Part shown: in pieces, positions 1 to 10,100 of the stretch
Numbering within the stretch: position 1 is the first letter of the stretch
Layout: each line of letters opens with the position of its first letter
Assembly (NCBI RefSeq): GCF_030867145.1
Contig: NC_134433.1
Location: forward strand, 16,775,896 to 16,839,895
DNA length: 64,000 nucleotides
Reading direction: 5' to 3'
From: Opisthocomus hoazin
Lineage: Eukaryota; Chordata; Aves; Opisthocomiformes; Opisthocomidae
Notes under the pieces: model-generated
What the model was told of the DNA's origin: nothing
Database searches by the model: none
What the model saw: the letters and a program-made list of their open reading frames with translations, nothing else
Position numbers and translations under genes: made by a program

Positions 1-142
1 TCAGCTCCCCGCGCCGCGGCAGCGGCCCGCTCCCCCCCCCCCCCCCGCCGCGCCCCGCACCGGCAGCGCCGCGCCCGCGCCCCCCGCCCCCCCCCGGCCC
101 CGCGCGCTGTCAGGCGGCGGCCCCGCGCGGCCGGCCCCTCAC
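1..142 (-). other. MNT: MNT intron 1, 5' end (partial)
   Basis: This is the minus-strand sequence downstream of the exon 1 splice donor. The intron opens with GTGAGG, read on minus from position 142 downward. It is extremely GC-rich and includes a run of 15 C at 32-46. The intron continues beyond the left edge of the window, so the remaining MNT exons (proline-rich region, bHLHZip domain) are not present. The call depends wholly on the exon 1 identification. Confidence 0.85.
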
Positions 143-215
143 CACGTGCGCTCTGCTGCTGCTGCGCCTGCCACTCCAGGAACCGCGCCGCCTCCAGCAG
201 CGTCTCGATGCTCAT
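143..215 (-). CDS. MNT: MNT, first coding exon (partial gene): MAX-binding repressor, SIN3-interaction domain
   Basis: Read on minus, the exon starts with ATG at 215-213 and encodes 24 residues plus one base: MSIETLLEAARFLEW, then a QAQQQQ run, then SAR. This is essentially the N terminus of vertebrate MNT, which continues AREEQERL; the spare G followed by AG in the next exon would give that Glu. MNT is a nuclear bHLHZip protein that pairs with MAX on CACGTG E-boxes, recruits SIN3 corepressors and antagonises MYC. The segment seen here is the amphipathic SIN3-interaction helix (about residues 1-15). The start lies in a CpG island and the ORF is closed by a GTGAGG donor at 142-137. The last six exon bases are themselves CACGTG (143-148). 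The bHLHZip exons lie off the left edge. The peptide is distinctive and I see no serious alternative. Confidence 0.93.
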
Positions 216-1160
216 GGCGGGGCCCCGGCCGCCGCCGCCGCCGCCTCCCCGGTCGCGCGGGCCCGGCCGCAGGCGCCGCGCCGCCCCGCGGCTCGCCCCG
301 ACGGCAGCAGCGCTGGCGACAAGATGGCGGGCGGCAACAGAAACACAACAGGCGGGCGCTGGCGCGGCCCCGCTACTACGCGGCGGGCGGCGGCAAGACC
401 CGGCGCGGAGTCATGGGCGCCGCCCGGACGGGACGGGGCGGGACGGGGCGGGGGGCGGCGGGCGGCCCTGCCCGGCGCCGCGGGGGGGGGGCGGCCCGGC
501 GGCCCCGCCGGCCTCGCGGGGCGGCGGCGCGGGGCGGCTGGCCCCGGGGCGGGCGGCGGGGGCGGGGTGGGCGGGTCCGGGCCGGCGGCGCGGCGATCCG
601 GCCGCCGGGTTTTGCGGGCGACCCTCCCCCCGCAGTGCGCTCGCGGCCCATTACAATATGTCAGCGCGGCGCGGGCCAATGGGCGCGGAGGACAACAAGG
701 CATGGAGCCCCTCCACATGGGCGCCCCGCGCCGCCGCCGCGCGCCTTAAAGGGGCCGCGCCGCGCCCCGCCCCGCCCGCCGCCGCGCGCCGCTCCCGGGC
801 CCGGTGGCGCGCGCTCACCGCAGCCCCGCCCGCCCCCCCCCGCCCGCTCCCGGGCCGCGCCGCGGGGCCCCGCGCCTCACCGGCATCCGCGGCTGCGCGT
901 GCGTTCCCGCGGGGCCGTGGGCCCGGCGTGGGGGCTGCTCCGCGGGTGGCCCCCCCGCGCCTGCCGCCGGGCGCGCGGAGACGGGCTCGAGCGCGCGGGG
1001 TGAGGCCCTCCCGCGCTCTGCCCCCCCCCGAGCGGCTCCGCGGGCCCGCGCGCGTCCCTGCCCCGCAGCGCGGCCCGGGGCGGGGGGGGGCGGGGGGTCC
1101 CGCGTGGGCGCGCGCCGCGGTCAGGCCCGCTTGGCAGTGGCTGACCAAAATAAATTAAAG
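216..1160 (-). promoter_or_regulatory. MNT: CpG-island promoter and 5' UTR region of MNT
   Basis: This stretch is almost pure G+C with dense CpG, several GC boxes (GGGGCGGG around 430-460) and a CCAAT-type element at 675-680. No TATA box sits at a convincing position; a CCTTAAAGG-like sequence occurs near 744-756 but is not canonical. The arrangement fits a TATA-less housekeeping promoter driving MNT on minus. The transcription start cannot be fixed from sequence. Two further good minus-strand donors (GTGAGC at 818-813, GTGAGG at 880-875) suggest alternative upstream non-coding exons. Long open frames on both strands here are a by-product of GC-rich sequence with few stop codons. Confidence 0.75.
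673..682. promoter_or_regulatory. CCAAT box (NF-Y type) upstream of MNT
   Basis: GGGCCAATGGG contains a consensus CCAAT core inside GC-rich promoter DNA. It lies about 460 bases upstream of the MNT start codon. CCATTACAAT a little upstream (about 648-658) is a weaker relative. Which transcription start it serves is not known. Confidence 0.5.
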
Positions 1161-1168
1161 TTTTAATT
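1153..1168. repeat. AT-only inverted repeat inside the CpG island
   Basis: AATTAAA and TTTAATT form 7-bp perfect arms around a 2-base GT spacer, inside a roughly 25-base AT-only patch (1147-1171). The patch is surrounded on both sides by very GC-rich sequence. It also contains TAATTAAT, a homeodomain-type site, and an AATAAA hexamer at 1149-1154. Confidence 0.6.
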
Positions 1169-3734
1169 AATCGCCCAGGGTGGAAGCCCCGCGCGGAGCG
1201 GCCGCCCAGGCAGCCCGTCCTGCGGGGCCGGGAGAGGCGCTGCGGGAGGGGGCAGGGGGCCGGGCGCCGCGCTGCCCCCGGGGGAGTGGGGGTGAAGAGC
1301 GAAGGGATTTGCAGAGCAGAACCCGCGCTGAGGAGTGAAGGGGCCGAACCCCCAGCCCAGCGTTCCCGGCCGTCCCGGTTCGGGGAGCCCGCGGCCGGCT
1401 CCCAGCGCTGCCCTGGTTGCCCCACGTGCCCCGCGGCCCCGCTCACTGCAGACCCCCGCCGTCGTCCCCTCCTGGGCCGTGCTGCCAGCCGGTCCCCGGG
1501 CTGTCGGCGCACCCCACGGCACGCAGGGCAGCGAACCGCCGTCGTCGGGACCCGGCGCGAGGACCTCGCCGGAGCCGTCCGGCGGGTGCAGCCAGCGGAG
1601 GGACGCGCTTCGTTTTTCGAGGAACTTTTCAGCTGCTTTTCAACCACCGTCGTCTTCCCGCAGACGGCCCCGAGCCACTCCTCACCACCTCTGCAGCAAA
1701 GCACAGAGCCGTGGCCCGTCGCGCCCCTCGCCCAGCCCTGGCGCGCAGCGCGGGCGGCCCGGCCGTGGCGGAGCTCGGCAGCAGCCCCGCTCACGAGCCG
1801 GGCGGTCGCTGATACGGGCCCGTCACGCAGCGCGCATATCCTAAAGGCGCTCCGTGAAAGCTGCGCCATGGCAAACTTCATCTGACGTTCCCTGAGTCCT
1901 TCCTGCGTGACCCGGGCGTGCTGCGGGACGTTCCGTGTGCGTGGTGCGTGTCTGTAGGCGCTACACCCAAAGCCGGGGTTTGTCTGTGGAGAGCAGAGGC
2001 GCCTGGGAGCGAACGGCTCCTGGCAGACCGCGCTGAGCACCCGCAGAGCTCCGGGCACCGCAGCCACAACCCGTGTGATTTTTGCGAGTGTCAGACGGGG
2101 AGCGGTCAATGCGGCGCTGCGGGAGCAGCGCATTCAGACGGCCGGTGTATCGCGTTTGCGTGGCATGGTTTTGGTAGCGGGGGGCTACAGGGGTGGCTTC
2201 GGTGAGAGGCTGCCAGAAGCTTCCCCCGCGTCCCACAGAGCCAGTGCCAGCCAAGACGCACCCTGTTTTCTGCCCTGTGTCCTCTCTCCTGTCCCGCTGC
2301 GAGGGCAGCGGCGGAGCGGCTGGGTGGGCACCTGGCCTCCAGCCAGGCTGAACCACGGCAAGAAGAGAGCGACACCGAGAAGGTGACTGCGCCTGGCGGG
2401 CTGAGGGGAGCAAGGGATGAACTCCGCAGCGGGGACGAGCTGTTGGCGCAGCCGAAGGCGATGATGCGGGCTGCGGTTCTGTAGACCAGGTCGATGCGTG
2501 TGGGCGCAGGAGACCACAGACCCTTTCTCCAGCCGCCTCTCCCTCGCCTTTCCCACCACGCGTCACCCTGCAGACCGCCGGGTGGACGGTGCTCTGCTGG
2601 GTGGCCTCAGTGCTGAGGAGGAACTGCCGTTCTGCGAGCAACCCTGCTACAAACGACACCTCAACCACAGACCTCGTGCCCTCGCAGAGAGCCGCGGGGC
2701 CTGCGTGCGGCTTCACAGCACAGCTCAGGGACCCGCAGCGCGACAAACCCTTGGCTTCTGGCAGGTGAGAGAAAAAACCAAGACAACAAAAATGAGCCAT
2801 TAGAGGAACTTGCTGGCCGTACAGCCGGCAGCGCTCTGAAGGAGCAGACTTGTCAGAACGCAGCTTTTCAAAGGAACATTTTCGGATCCGTTTGGATAGC
2901 TCAGTTCGGGGCTGGGTTAACTGCTGCAGTTGGAGGCAAAACTTCCCTTCTGCCTGTCTGGTAACATCTTTTGCAACACTTTAATCTCCAAGGAGAGCTG
3001 TTTGTTCTTGAAACCTTGACTCTGTGGACTCGGGACTGCTAAGCTAGCTCCTGACTTTGGCAGCTGAAGCTATAAATCAGTGCCATTAAGCATTCATATC
3101 GGAGCGATGTTTCCTGATTAAACTCATTTATTGCGAGTTTTTGGACCCAACCGATGCAGCAGCTTGGGAACGCATCCCAAACCCATCAGCTGTGTATTCA
3201 TCTGCCTCTGGAGCATTACACCAAGAACGGTTTTCGCTGAATCATTTGACCTGTTACTAGGGACAGCAACAAACCCGAACACTTAAATTATTTGGACAGA
3301 CTTCATGAACACGTAGGGAGAGTATTTAAAACTTTGCGTATGTGCTAAAAGCACAAAGAGGTCCAATTTCTTCCCCGTTACGCCCCACGCTTGTGAAGAG
3401 CAGACGCTGGGCTGCCTGTGCAACCCAGCCGAGCACAAAGCGGCTTTGGGGCTGAGGGCACCGAGGAGCAGAGTGGCTCGGTCTGCAGGCAGAGCCGCCC
3501 TTCCCTCCGGCCGCCCGGCCTCTGGGCTCTGCTCCCTCGCCTGGGCAGCTCCGAGGACAGCCCTCGGGCAGGGACCCTGGCAGGCTGGGACACCCTTCCT
3601 GCGGAGCTGTTCAGGGCACCCCGGAGCCACCAACGGCCAGACCTTCCCCACGGGACGGGAGGGCTTCGGTCCCCCTCTGCGGTCCTGGACCGTTCGGTCA
3701 AAGCCTTGGACTCATGTTTGCTTCGTCCTCAGCC
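1161..3734. other. No gene recognised; GC-rich shore of the MNT island
   Basis: GC content is high to about 2750 and then falls to ordinary AT-rich sequence. Open frames of 60 to 400 codons occur on both strands in the GC-rich part but overlap each other, show no recognisable family and have no clear splice framework. I see no RNA gene or mobile element until the CR1 copy that starts near 3735. Confidence 0.6.
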
Positions 3735-4093
3735 GGGGAAGGACAGGCTCTGGGGAGAGCTTAGAGCAGCTGCCAGTGCCTGGAGGGGCTGCGAGAGAGC
3801 TGGAGAGGGGCTGGGACAAGGGCAGGGGGTGACGGGACAAGGGGGGATGGCTTTGGACTGAGAGGAGTTTTAGATCAGATATAAGAAAGAAATTCTCTAC
3901 TCTGAGGGCGGTGAGACCCTGGCCCAGGCTGCCCAGAGGAGCTGTGGCTGCCCCCTCCCTGGCAGCGCTCAAGGCCTGGACGGGGCTGGGAGCACCCTGG
4001 GCTGGGGGAAGGGGGCCCTGCCCATGGCGGGGGGGTGAAGTGAGGTGGTCTTTAAGGTCCCTTCCAACCCAAACCACTCTGTGATTCTGTGGT
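3735..4093 (+). mobile_element. CR1 LINE, truncated 3' end, sense orientation
   Basis: This is a 5'-truncated copy of chicken repeat 1, the main avian LINE. It shows the typical order of 3' region landmarks: GGCTCTGGGGAGAGCTTAGA near the start, GGACAAGGGGGGATGGCTTT, a motif around AGAAAGAAATTCT, GCCCAGGCTGCCCAGAGGAG, CTGCCCATGG, GGTCCCTTCCAACCCAAACC, and the terminal 8-bp-repeat tail with GTGATTCTGTG. It lacks poly-A, as CR1 does, and carries no reverse-transcriptase sequence. The divergence seen by eye suggests a fairly old insertion. The 5' boundary is approximate. Confidence 0.92.
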
Positions 4094-4880
4094 CTTCTCC
4101 AAAGATTAGATGTGACGTATGAGAATGTAAAGCTTGTGTTTCCTTTACAAGCACACATCGGTTCAGAGGCGTCTCTTTTTACCTGTTTTGAGGGAATGCT
4201 GAGGGCATTTTAACTTCTTAGCTGTTTATTATTTCCTGTTTAGTCCATCCTTTAGATAATATCAGATGATATTCAGATGGTACAGATATTAATCTCCACT
4301 ATATTCTGGCTGCAGTAAGTTTAAAATCAATGGAGCTGAGCGTGAATGAAATTGCTCCCATAACGAGCGGTGAGTTTGGATAATATCTTAAACATGATGC
4401 TGGGTTGTGAAAAAACATTTAAGCATTTTGAAAAGCACAACAAATGCAAAGTCTTACTGTGCTCAGTAAAATGCATTTCTTTAATTTCAGGGTTATCGAT
4501 GGTATTATATAAAGCTTGAATGGGTTTAGATTTATTTAGATACAATTATGGTCATGATTTTCATATACTGATAGCGCAGGGAAAACAAGCAGTGGTTACA
4601 GGTCTCGTTATCTTTCCTCATATCCACCCTTTCCCCCCTAGAAAGGCAAGATTTTGAAGGAGATGAAAAATTGTCATTTTGAGGATGACGTGATCTTAAA
4701 AGGCCACCTGAATACAAAATGCCACAAGGATCACCTGAAATCCTAAACATCGCATTCCGTAGCAGGGATCTGATGGATGCTTAAAAATCACTTCAGCTGT
4801 GCAGGTTTGGAAGAATAACTGCAACACTGCTGAAGACTCGACACTCTCCTTCCTGTTGCTCTGCTGATTTCCTTTCCGCC
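4094..4880. other. AT-rich non-coding stretch, nothing recognised
   Basis: This is ordinary AT-rich avian intergenic sequence between the CR1 copy and the next GC-rich patch. Only short unrelated open frames occur, and I see no repeat or motif worth naming. Confidence 0.5.
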
Positions 4881-5935
4881 TGCGCAGCACGCGGCCTCCC
4901 CCCGCACAGAGCCACCCGCAGAATTTGTGCGCGGCGGGGCGCTCAGTAAGTTTGGTTTGCTGGCACTGTCCGCACTCCGACTTTCCCCCCAGTTCAGCGA
5001 CCGCTCACACTCGTGTCCTGGCGGGAGGTGCCTGGGGCTGGGCTGGTTCTAGGCCGGCGAGGAGCCGCTCCTGGGCGTTTGCGCTGCCGTCAAACCCCGT
5101 GCCACCACCCCGGCGAAGCCCACGGCCGGCGCGCTGCAGCTGGGGAGCAGCCCGGCCCCCCCTTGCCCGACACCCGCACCCCGACCCTGGCTGCTCCGCT
5201 GCCGGCAGGGACGGTCCCAGCGCAGCAGGGTCCGGTGTGCACGCGTCTGCTACTGGTTTTCCTATTTTTTTCTCATCAGGAAGGACCTTGATGGACTATT
5301 GCTTCCTAGTTGTGCCGGTTGGTAGAAGAAATCACACCCAAACAGGAGCTTTTTGCTACAAAGGCAAACAGCTACATCCCAGCCAAAGTTATTTGTATTT
5401 ATCTTGAAATACAGTTGGGTTTAGAGCGCCTTGGGTAACGTAAGCGCATCGAATGTCTCTCAGAACCTCAGATAAATTACTTGCTGAACTTGAAAAATTT
5501 GCATTATTCACACTATTTATAAACGTTCAGATAAAACCTGGAGGAGTGCCTGGGGTAACAGATGTTGTGCCCCCCTCTCGGAGCCGTGCGCCAGGGCGGA
5601 TCACGGGGTGGTGCGGGGCACAGCGACCTCCCAGAGCACCCACAGCCCCCCCGGCCAGGGAAGCCCCCGGCGAGCGGCGGCCGTGCGGGCCTGCACCCTG
5701 CCCCGCCACCTCGCACCACCAGCGCGGGCACCGCGACCCGGCCCCAGCACACGGCACCTCCGCTCCCCCCTTCCTCGGGACAAACGACCGCTCAGCCCGG
5801 GCCTCGGCGCAGTCCTTCGGGAGTCGGCGGGAACACTGCGCTGCCGGAAGCTTTATCACTGCTGAAACGCTTTGCTGCTCAGGGCCCGAACTGCGAGCGT
5901 GAACGATCAGATGGGTGTTTATTCTCCTTTTTCAG
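4881..5935. other. GC-rich patches, no gene recognised
   Basis: Two CpG-containing blocks (about 4900-5230 and 5560-5830) are separated by AT-rich sequence. Open frames of up to 160 codons run on both strands but overlap one another and look like GC-rich shadow frames. These patches could be promoter or enhancer CpG clusters, or exons of a non-coding RNA. Nothing in the sequence decides this. Confidence 0.4.
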
Positions 5936-6139
5936 GCTTCACACTGAATAAGAAATGACACCAACTGTACTCCTATGAAGGCAGGAGTTTATCTCAATAT
6001 TTTCATTTTGAAATTCAAGTATGGAATGCAGAAAAACCCACAAGGGTCACAATAATCAGTGCTCTTTCCTGTCTGAACCATTCTGGCTTTCTCTGTAACC
6101 CTTTTATTTCTGGATTTAACGATGAATGAATTCTTACTG

Positions 6140-7104
6140 TGAACACTGACCCGTGAAGGGTGGTTAGGCGGGACCTGTGCGGTGAGTGGGTCCCGCACAG
6201 ATCCGCGGGCACGGCTGAACGCTCGCCCGTTCCTCGCTGCAGCAGCGCCCGGCAGCCACCCTGGCGCAGCGCCGGGAGGTGCCGACACCGGGTTCACAGG
6301 TCTCGGACGCCCTCCAGACTGCTCCCGGGCTTCCCCAGTACCCTCCACCCTGCGCCGGTAACTTCGGCGCGACCCAGGGCACTGTGCGCTGGGGCAGCTG
6401 CCGGAACGCTCCCGGCCGCCGTCCGGAGCACCGCGAGCAGCAGCCGCCAGCGCTCCCACGGCTGCCGCTGCCCGCCGCCACCTCCGGCTTCCCCGGGGGA
6501 AGCCTGGGCGGGATCCCCGGGCGGGGCGGGGTCTCCCCGGGCGGGGCGGGGTCTCCCCGGATGGGGCGGGGTCTCCCTGAGAGGGGCGGGGTCTCCCCGG
6601 ATGGGGCGGGGTCTCCCCCGCAGCGCCGTGCGCAGGCCCCTCCCTGCCGGCCGGTCCCCGCCGCGGCGCGGGCAGTGCTCAGCGGCCGCCAGCAGGCGGC
6701 GCCCAGGCGGCCGGGTCCCGGTACGCCGGCCCCGCCCCCCGCGCACCGCCGGGACTGCGGACCGGGGCGGGGGGGACGGCGGGAGCCCCCCGCAGAGCAC
6801 GGCCCGGCCCGCCCCCAGCCCCGGGTCGGCGGCCGCAGCGCCCCGCACGGGGCAGCCCGGCTCGCGGGGAGCGGTTGGCTGCGGAGGAAGGGCGCGTGGC
6901 AGCAGTACAGCAGAGGCGCTCTGCTCCCGGCCGCCTCAGGGCCGGCGCAGCGTCCGCGCTGCCGTGCGCTGGGGCTGGTTCGCCGCTGCAGACCCTGCGG
7001 GCGGCCCAGCCGAGCGGGCTCTCGGTCGCGACGCCGCACTCGCCGTGCTGCGGGGATGCGGGGAACAGTCGCTGTGCGACGGCGGAGCTCCCACACGGCA
7101 CCTG
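6140..7104. promoter_or_regulatory. CpG-rich block (possible orphan CpG island)
   Basis: This strongly CpG-rich DNA contains many GC boxes, including the 20-bp tandem array at 6521-6620. A plus-strand open frame of more than 400 codons crosses it and runs straight into the antisense CR1 copy, so that frame is not a real protein. No start exon with a believable peptide and donor could be identified. It may be an orphan island with regulatory activity. Confidence 0.45.
6521..6620. repeat. 20-bp GC-box minisatellite, 5 units
   Basis: There are five consecutive 20-base units at 6521, 6541, 6561, 6581 and 6601. The first two are identical (GCGGGGCGGGGTCTCCCCGG); the others differ at only a few positions. 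Every unit carries GGGGCGGGG, an SP/KLF-type GC box, and GTCTCCC. The upstream partial unit (about 6508-6520) is degenerate. The G-runs make the + strand a G-quadruplex candidate. Confidence 0.9.
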
Positions 7105-7828
7105 AGAGCCGAATCCCAGAACCCCGCCGTGGCAGGGCTGGCAGGACCCTCGGCATCCCCCACCCAACCCCCTGCCCAAGCAGAGTCACCCAGAGCAGGG
7201 GGCACAGCACCGCGTCCAGGCGGGGCTGGAATATCTCCAGAGAAGGAGACTCCACAGCCTCCCTGGGCAGCCTGGGCCAGGGCTCCGGCACCCTCAGAGG
7301 GAAGAAGTTCTTCCTCGTGTTCAGCTGGAGCTTCCTCTGCTCCAGTTTGTGCCCGTTGCCCCTTGTCCTGTCGCTGGGCACCACTGGAAAGAGTCTGGCC
7401 CCGTCCTCCTGACCCCCACCCTGCAGATATTTCGAAGGTCCCCTCTCAGCCTTCTCTTCTCCAGGCTGAACAAGCCCAGCTCCCTCAGCCTCTCCTCATA
7501 GCAGAGATGCTCCAGTCCCCTCCTCATCTTCACAGCCCTCCGCTGGACTCTCTCCAGTAGCTCCTCATCTTTCTTGAACTGGGGAGCCCAGCACTGGACA
7601 CAGCACTGCAGATGGGGCCTCACTAGGGCAGAGCAGAGGGGGAGGAGAACCTCCCCTGACCTGCTGCCCACACTCCTTGATGCACCCCAGGAGACCACCA
7701 GCCTTCTCGGCAGCCAGGACACGCCGCTGGCTCGTGGTCAGCCTGTCGTCCCTCTGCACAGAGCCGCTCGCCAGCAGGTCGGCCCAGCCCGTGCTGGTGC
7801 GGGGGGTGACTCCTCCCCGGGTGCCTTT
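7105..7828 (-). mobile_element. CR1 LINE 3' region, antisense orientation
   Basis: This roughly 720-base antisense CR1 copy is diagnosed by a long series of landmarks in + orientation: GGAATATCTCCAGAGAAGGA, CTCCACAGCCTCCCTGGGCA, GAAGTTCTTCCTCGTGTT, CCCTTGTCCTGTCGCTGGGC, CCCTCTCAGCCTTCTCTTCT, CTCCCTCAGCCTCTCCTCAT, GCTGGACTCTCTCCAGTAG, TGAACTGGGGAGCCCAGCAC and GCCTCACTAGGGCAGAGCAG. It covers the C-terminal end of the second ORF and the 3' UTR but is clearly decayed. On minus, an open frame of about 130 codons (7722-7321) is the relic of that ORF and not a host gene. Boundaries are approximate to about 20 bases. Confidence 0.95.
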
Positions 7829-8330
7829 GTCTTGTCGCTAATGCAAAGCCACGAAAAACTTTTCAAGTCTACAACTCTAATACAAACCAACCGACCAAAA
7901 CAGAACACGCTGGTGGAACGGCCAAGTAGGAAATGCGGGTGCGAGGGTCTGGGTGAGTGAACCCCACCCGCCCAGGCATGGAGAGGGATGTGCAGTGACC
8001 CGGGCCTTGCCTGGCCGAGCGGGCGCTGCCGTCGGGGAGGACGCCCCGCGTTTCGCCCCCACAGCAAAGAAAGCGGCCGAGCCCCGCTTCAGGGCCTTCC
8101 CTGCAGAGCCGCGGCCCCGGGCAGTGGTCTCCGTCCCCGTGCCCACACCGCCACGGGCAAGCAGGCGCGATCGGGGCAGGACGCAAAGCGCCGTCGGCAG
8201 CCTCCAGCCCCGAACACACTGTCCACAACCCCGCTATAAACGTCAGGCTCAGCCGCGGCGTCAGCAGCCCGGCGGGCGAGGACAACGCACCGCCGGTGCA
8301 CAGACCGGCTTGCGACTGCAGTAGTGAGGG
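7829..8330. other. GC-rich flank of the CR1 copy, no gene recognised
   Basis: The part 7960-8320 is CpG-rich with overlapping open frames on both strands of up to about 138 codons and no recognisable product. It becomes AT-rich after 8340. Confidence 0.4.
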
Positions 8331-9930
8331 GTGTTCACACCAGGGCCGGTCCTCTGACGGATGGATGGGTGTGTTGAGGTGAGGTTACGACAGTGTTGCT
8401 GAATAGCGGCGTTTGGACTCGCTCAGAGCAGCGTTTCTCAGACACCGGGCTCCTCTCCAGGGAGGCTGTGACCTCTGAGGGACGCAGAAACTGGCCTAGA
8501 GAAAATGGGAGGAAAAATATTTGCTGCTCCCTGCAAGTTCATTTAAATTGAGGACTCAGCAAAAGAACACTTAATAGATGTTTCTTGCTTTTGATGATTT
8601 AACCAAAGCTGACCCAGCACAAGAGGATAATCAAGACGTTCTGCTCAGTTTGCTACAGTCAGTAAAGGTGCAGAATATTAACAACAAAATAAAGTTATTA
8701 GAGAAATTACATACCTATCATCAACGTCTGTACCTGACTTCAGCCCACACAGGAGTGTACTAAGGTTTTCAGAGACAAAGTCTCTGCACCATGACAGTGC
8801 AAACACCCAGTTAAATAAGCTATGTGTCAACACGGTGTTTTATTTCTAGATGTATTCTACAATATACGTGTGTGACAATAGAGGTTTTTGAATGGCACAA
8901 TTCGACGAAAGTCAAATCCCAAAGAAGGATTTGACTTCAGATTTATGATCAACACAGATTTATGATCAACATCTGCATGGTTCATAAAAATACAATTCTC
9001 CCTTCCTGTCTATATGTACTCCTGCTTGTATTCAGCATTTCTACATTATAATAGATGGCCATATTAAAACTGAATGGTAGCAAAAGCAGATTTTTAAGGA
9101 ACAGCAGCTCTAAAAATCGTGCTTTGTGCTTGCAGTAGGATGACACCATTGGACGCTGTAAAATCAAGCCTCAGCAACGTACCATAATGTTGGAGAAGAC
9201 TCCTCCTGTTTTAAAGCAGACACAGAAGTCAGACAGTGCAAAGTTGGCCTGCACCTCAAACCAGCCGCTGTCTGGATCCGCTCTGAGAAGGGCCAGAGCA
9301 ATCAGGCTGCCACAATCTCGTTTAGGAGGCAATGTGCACATAAATTATTCAGCATTCTAAAATCTAAAAATCAATGCTTTACGCTGTGTAATCCAGCTTA
9401 ATCTAACAACCAGAAAACCAATTTATGAGCAGTTTGAGACGAGGCTTTCCCACAAAACTTGAAGAGCTGCCATTGCAGCACGGCACAGGGACCGAGCCTT
9501 TGCCTCCCTACGTTACGCACACGCACCACGCTGCAGGACACATGCTGGGCTGTCAGCGCAGGCTGCATCCTCGCCCTCCTCCCCCTCGCAGCGTAATTAA
9601 TAAGGAGCGCTACATAAAATGCTGACGTAAGTCTCTCAAAACGCTCTTACTCCCTGAAGCAGTAGTACTGTTGGTGCTCGAGCCCTCACACAGCTCTCTG
9701 CCGTTTCTGAACCACGGAGGGATGAATCACAGAAGGGAGCAGCAATACGGCGTGTCTGCGAGCTCCGACCCGTACGGCTCCCTGACAGCTACACCACTGC
9801 AGTCGATGCGAGGCGTAGCGATACGTACGCAGACAGACAATAACAGTAAATTCATCTGTATTCCCTCCAGTACAGCATCCGATCAGGGCTTAAATAATTA
9901 ATACTCTGGCTCACGATGTACCTTTTACCC
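8331..9930. other. AT-rich non-coding stretch, nothing recognised
   Basis: No coding sequence, RNA gene or clear repeat is visible. The sequence between about 8900 and 8970 contains a short local duplication: GATTTATGATCAACA occurs twice within 30 bases. Confidence 0.45.
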
Positions 9931-9931
9931 C

Positions 9932-10100
9932 AGGATCTCCCAGCACTTTGCAGTGTGTGGGGATGGATTTTTATTTTGCTGGAGTAAATAGGGCAGAGAA
10001 AGATTAACTGATTGACCAAGGTCATGCTGCGTTAACATTTTGTTTCTGCGCTATCATTTAACCTGCTAGCTGCTGTGACCTTGTAAAGCTAGAAGAATGC
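9932..10100 (+). repeat. MIR-like ancient SINE remnant
   Basis: GGGCAGAGAAAGATTAACTG followed by ATTGACCAAGGTCATGCTG follows the core of a mammalian-wide interspersed repeat (…CAGAGAGGTTAAGTGACTTGCCCAAGGTCACACAGC). MIR/CORE-SINE remnants are old enough to be shared by all amniotes. The flanks align only loosely, so the boundaries and exact family are uncertain; an old L2 or CR1 relative is possible. Confidence 0.5.

Noticed and set aside
139-2133. Many overlapping open frames of up to 418 codons in the left CpG island
   Set aside because: Arg/Ala/Pro/Gly-rich shadow frames of GC-rich DNA on both strands. Only the MNT exon has a recognisable peptide and donor.
6160-7560. 466-codon plus-strand frame and 406-codon minus frame (7384-6164)
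   Set aside because: Both run from CpG-rich DNA and a GC-box minisatellite straight into an antisense CR1 copy. There is no family resemblance.
7321-7722. 133-codon minus-strand frame resembling a protein
   Set aside because: It is the C-terminal end of the decayed CR1 second ORF, not a host gene.
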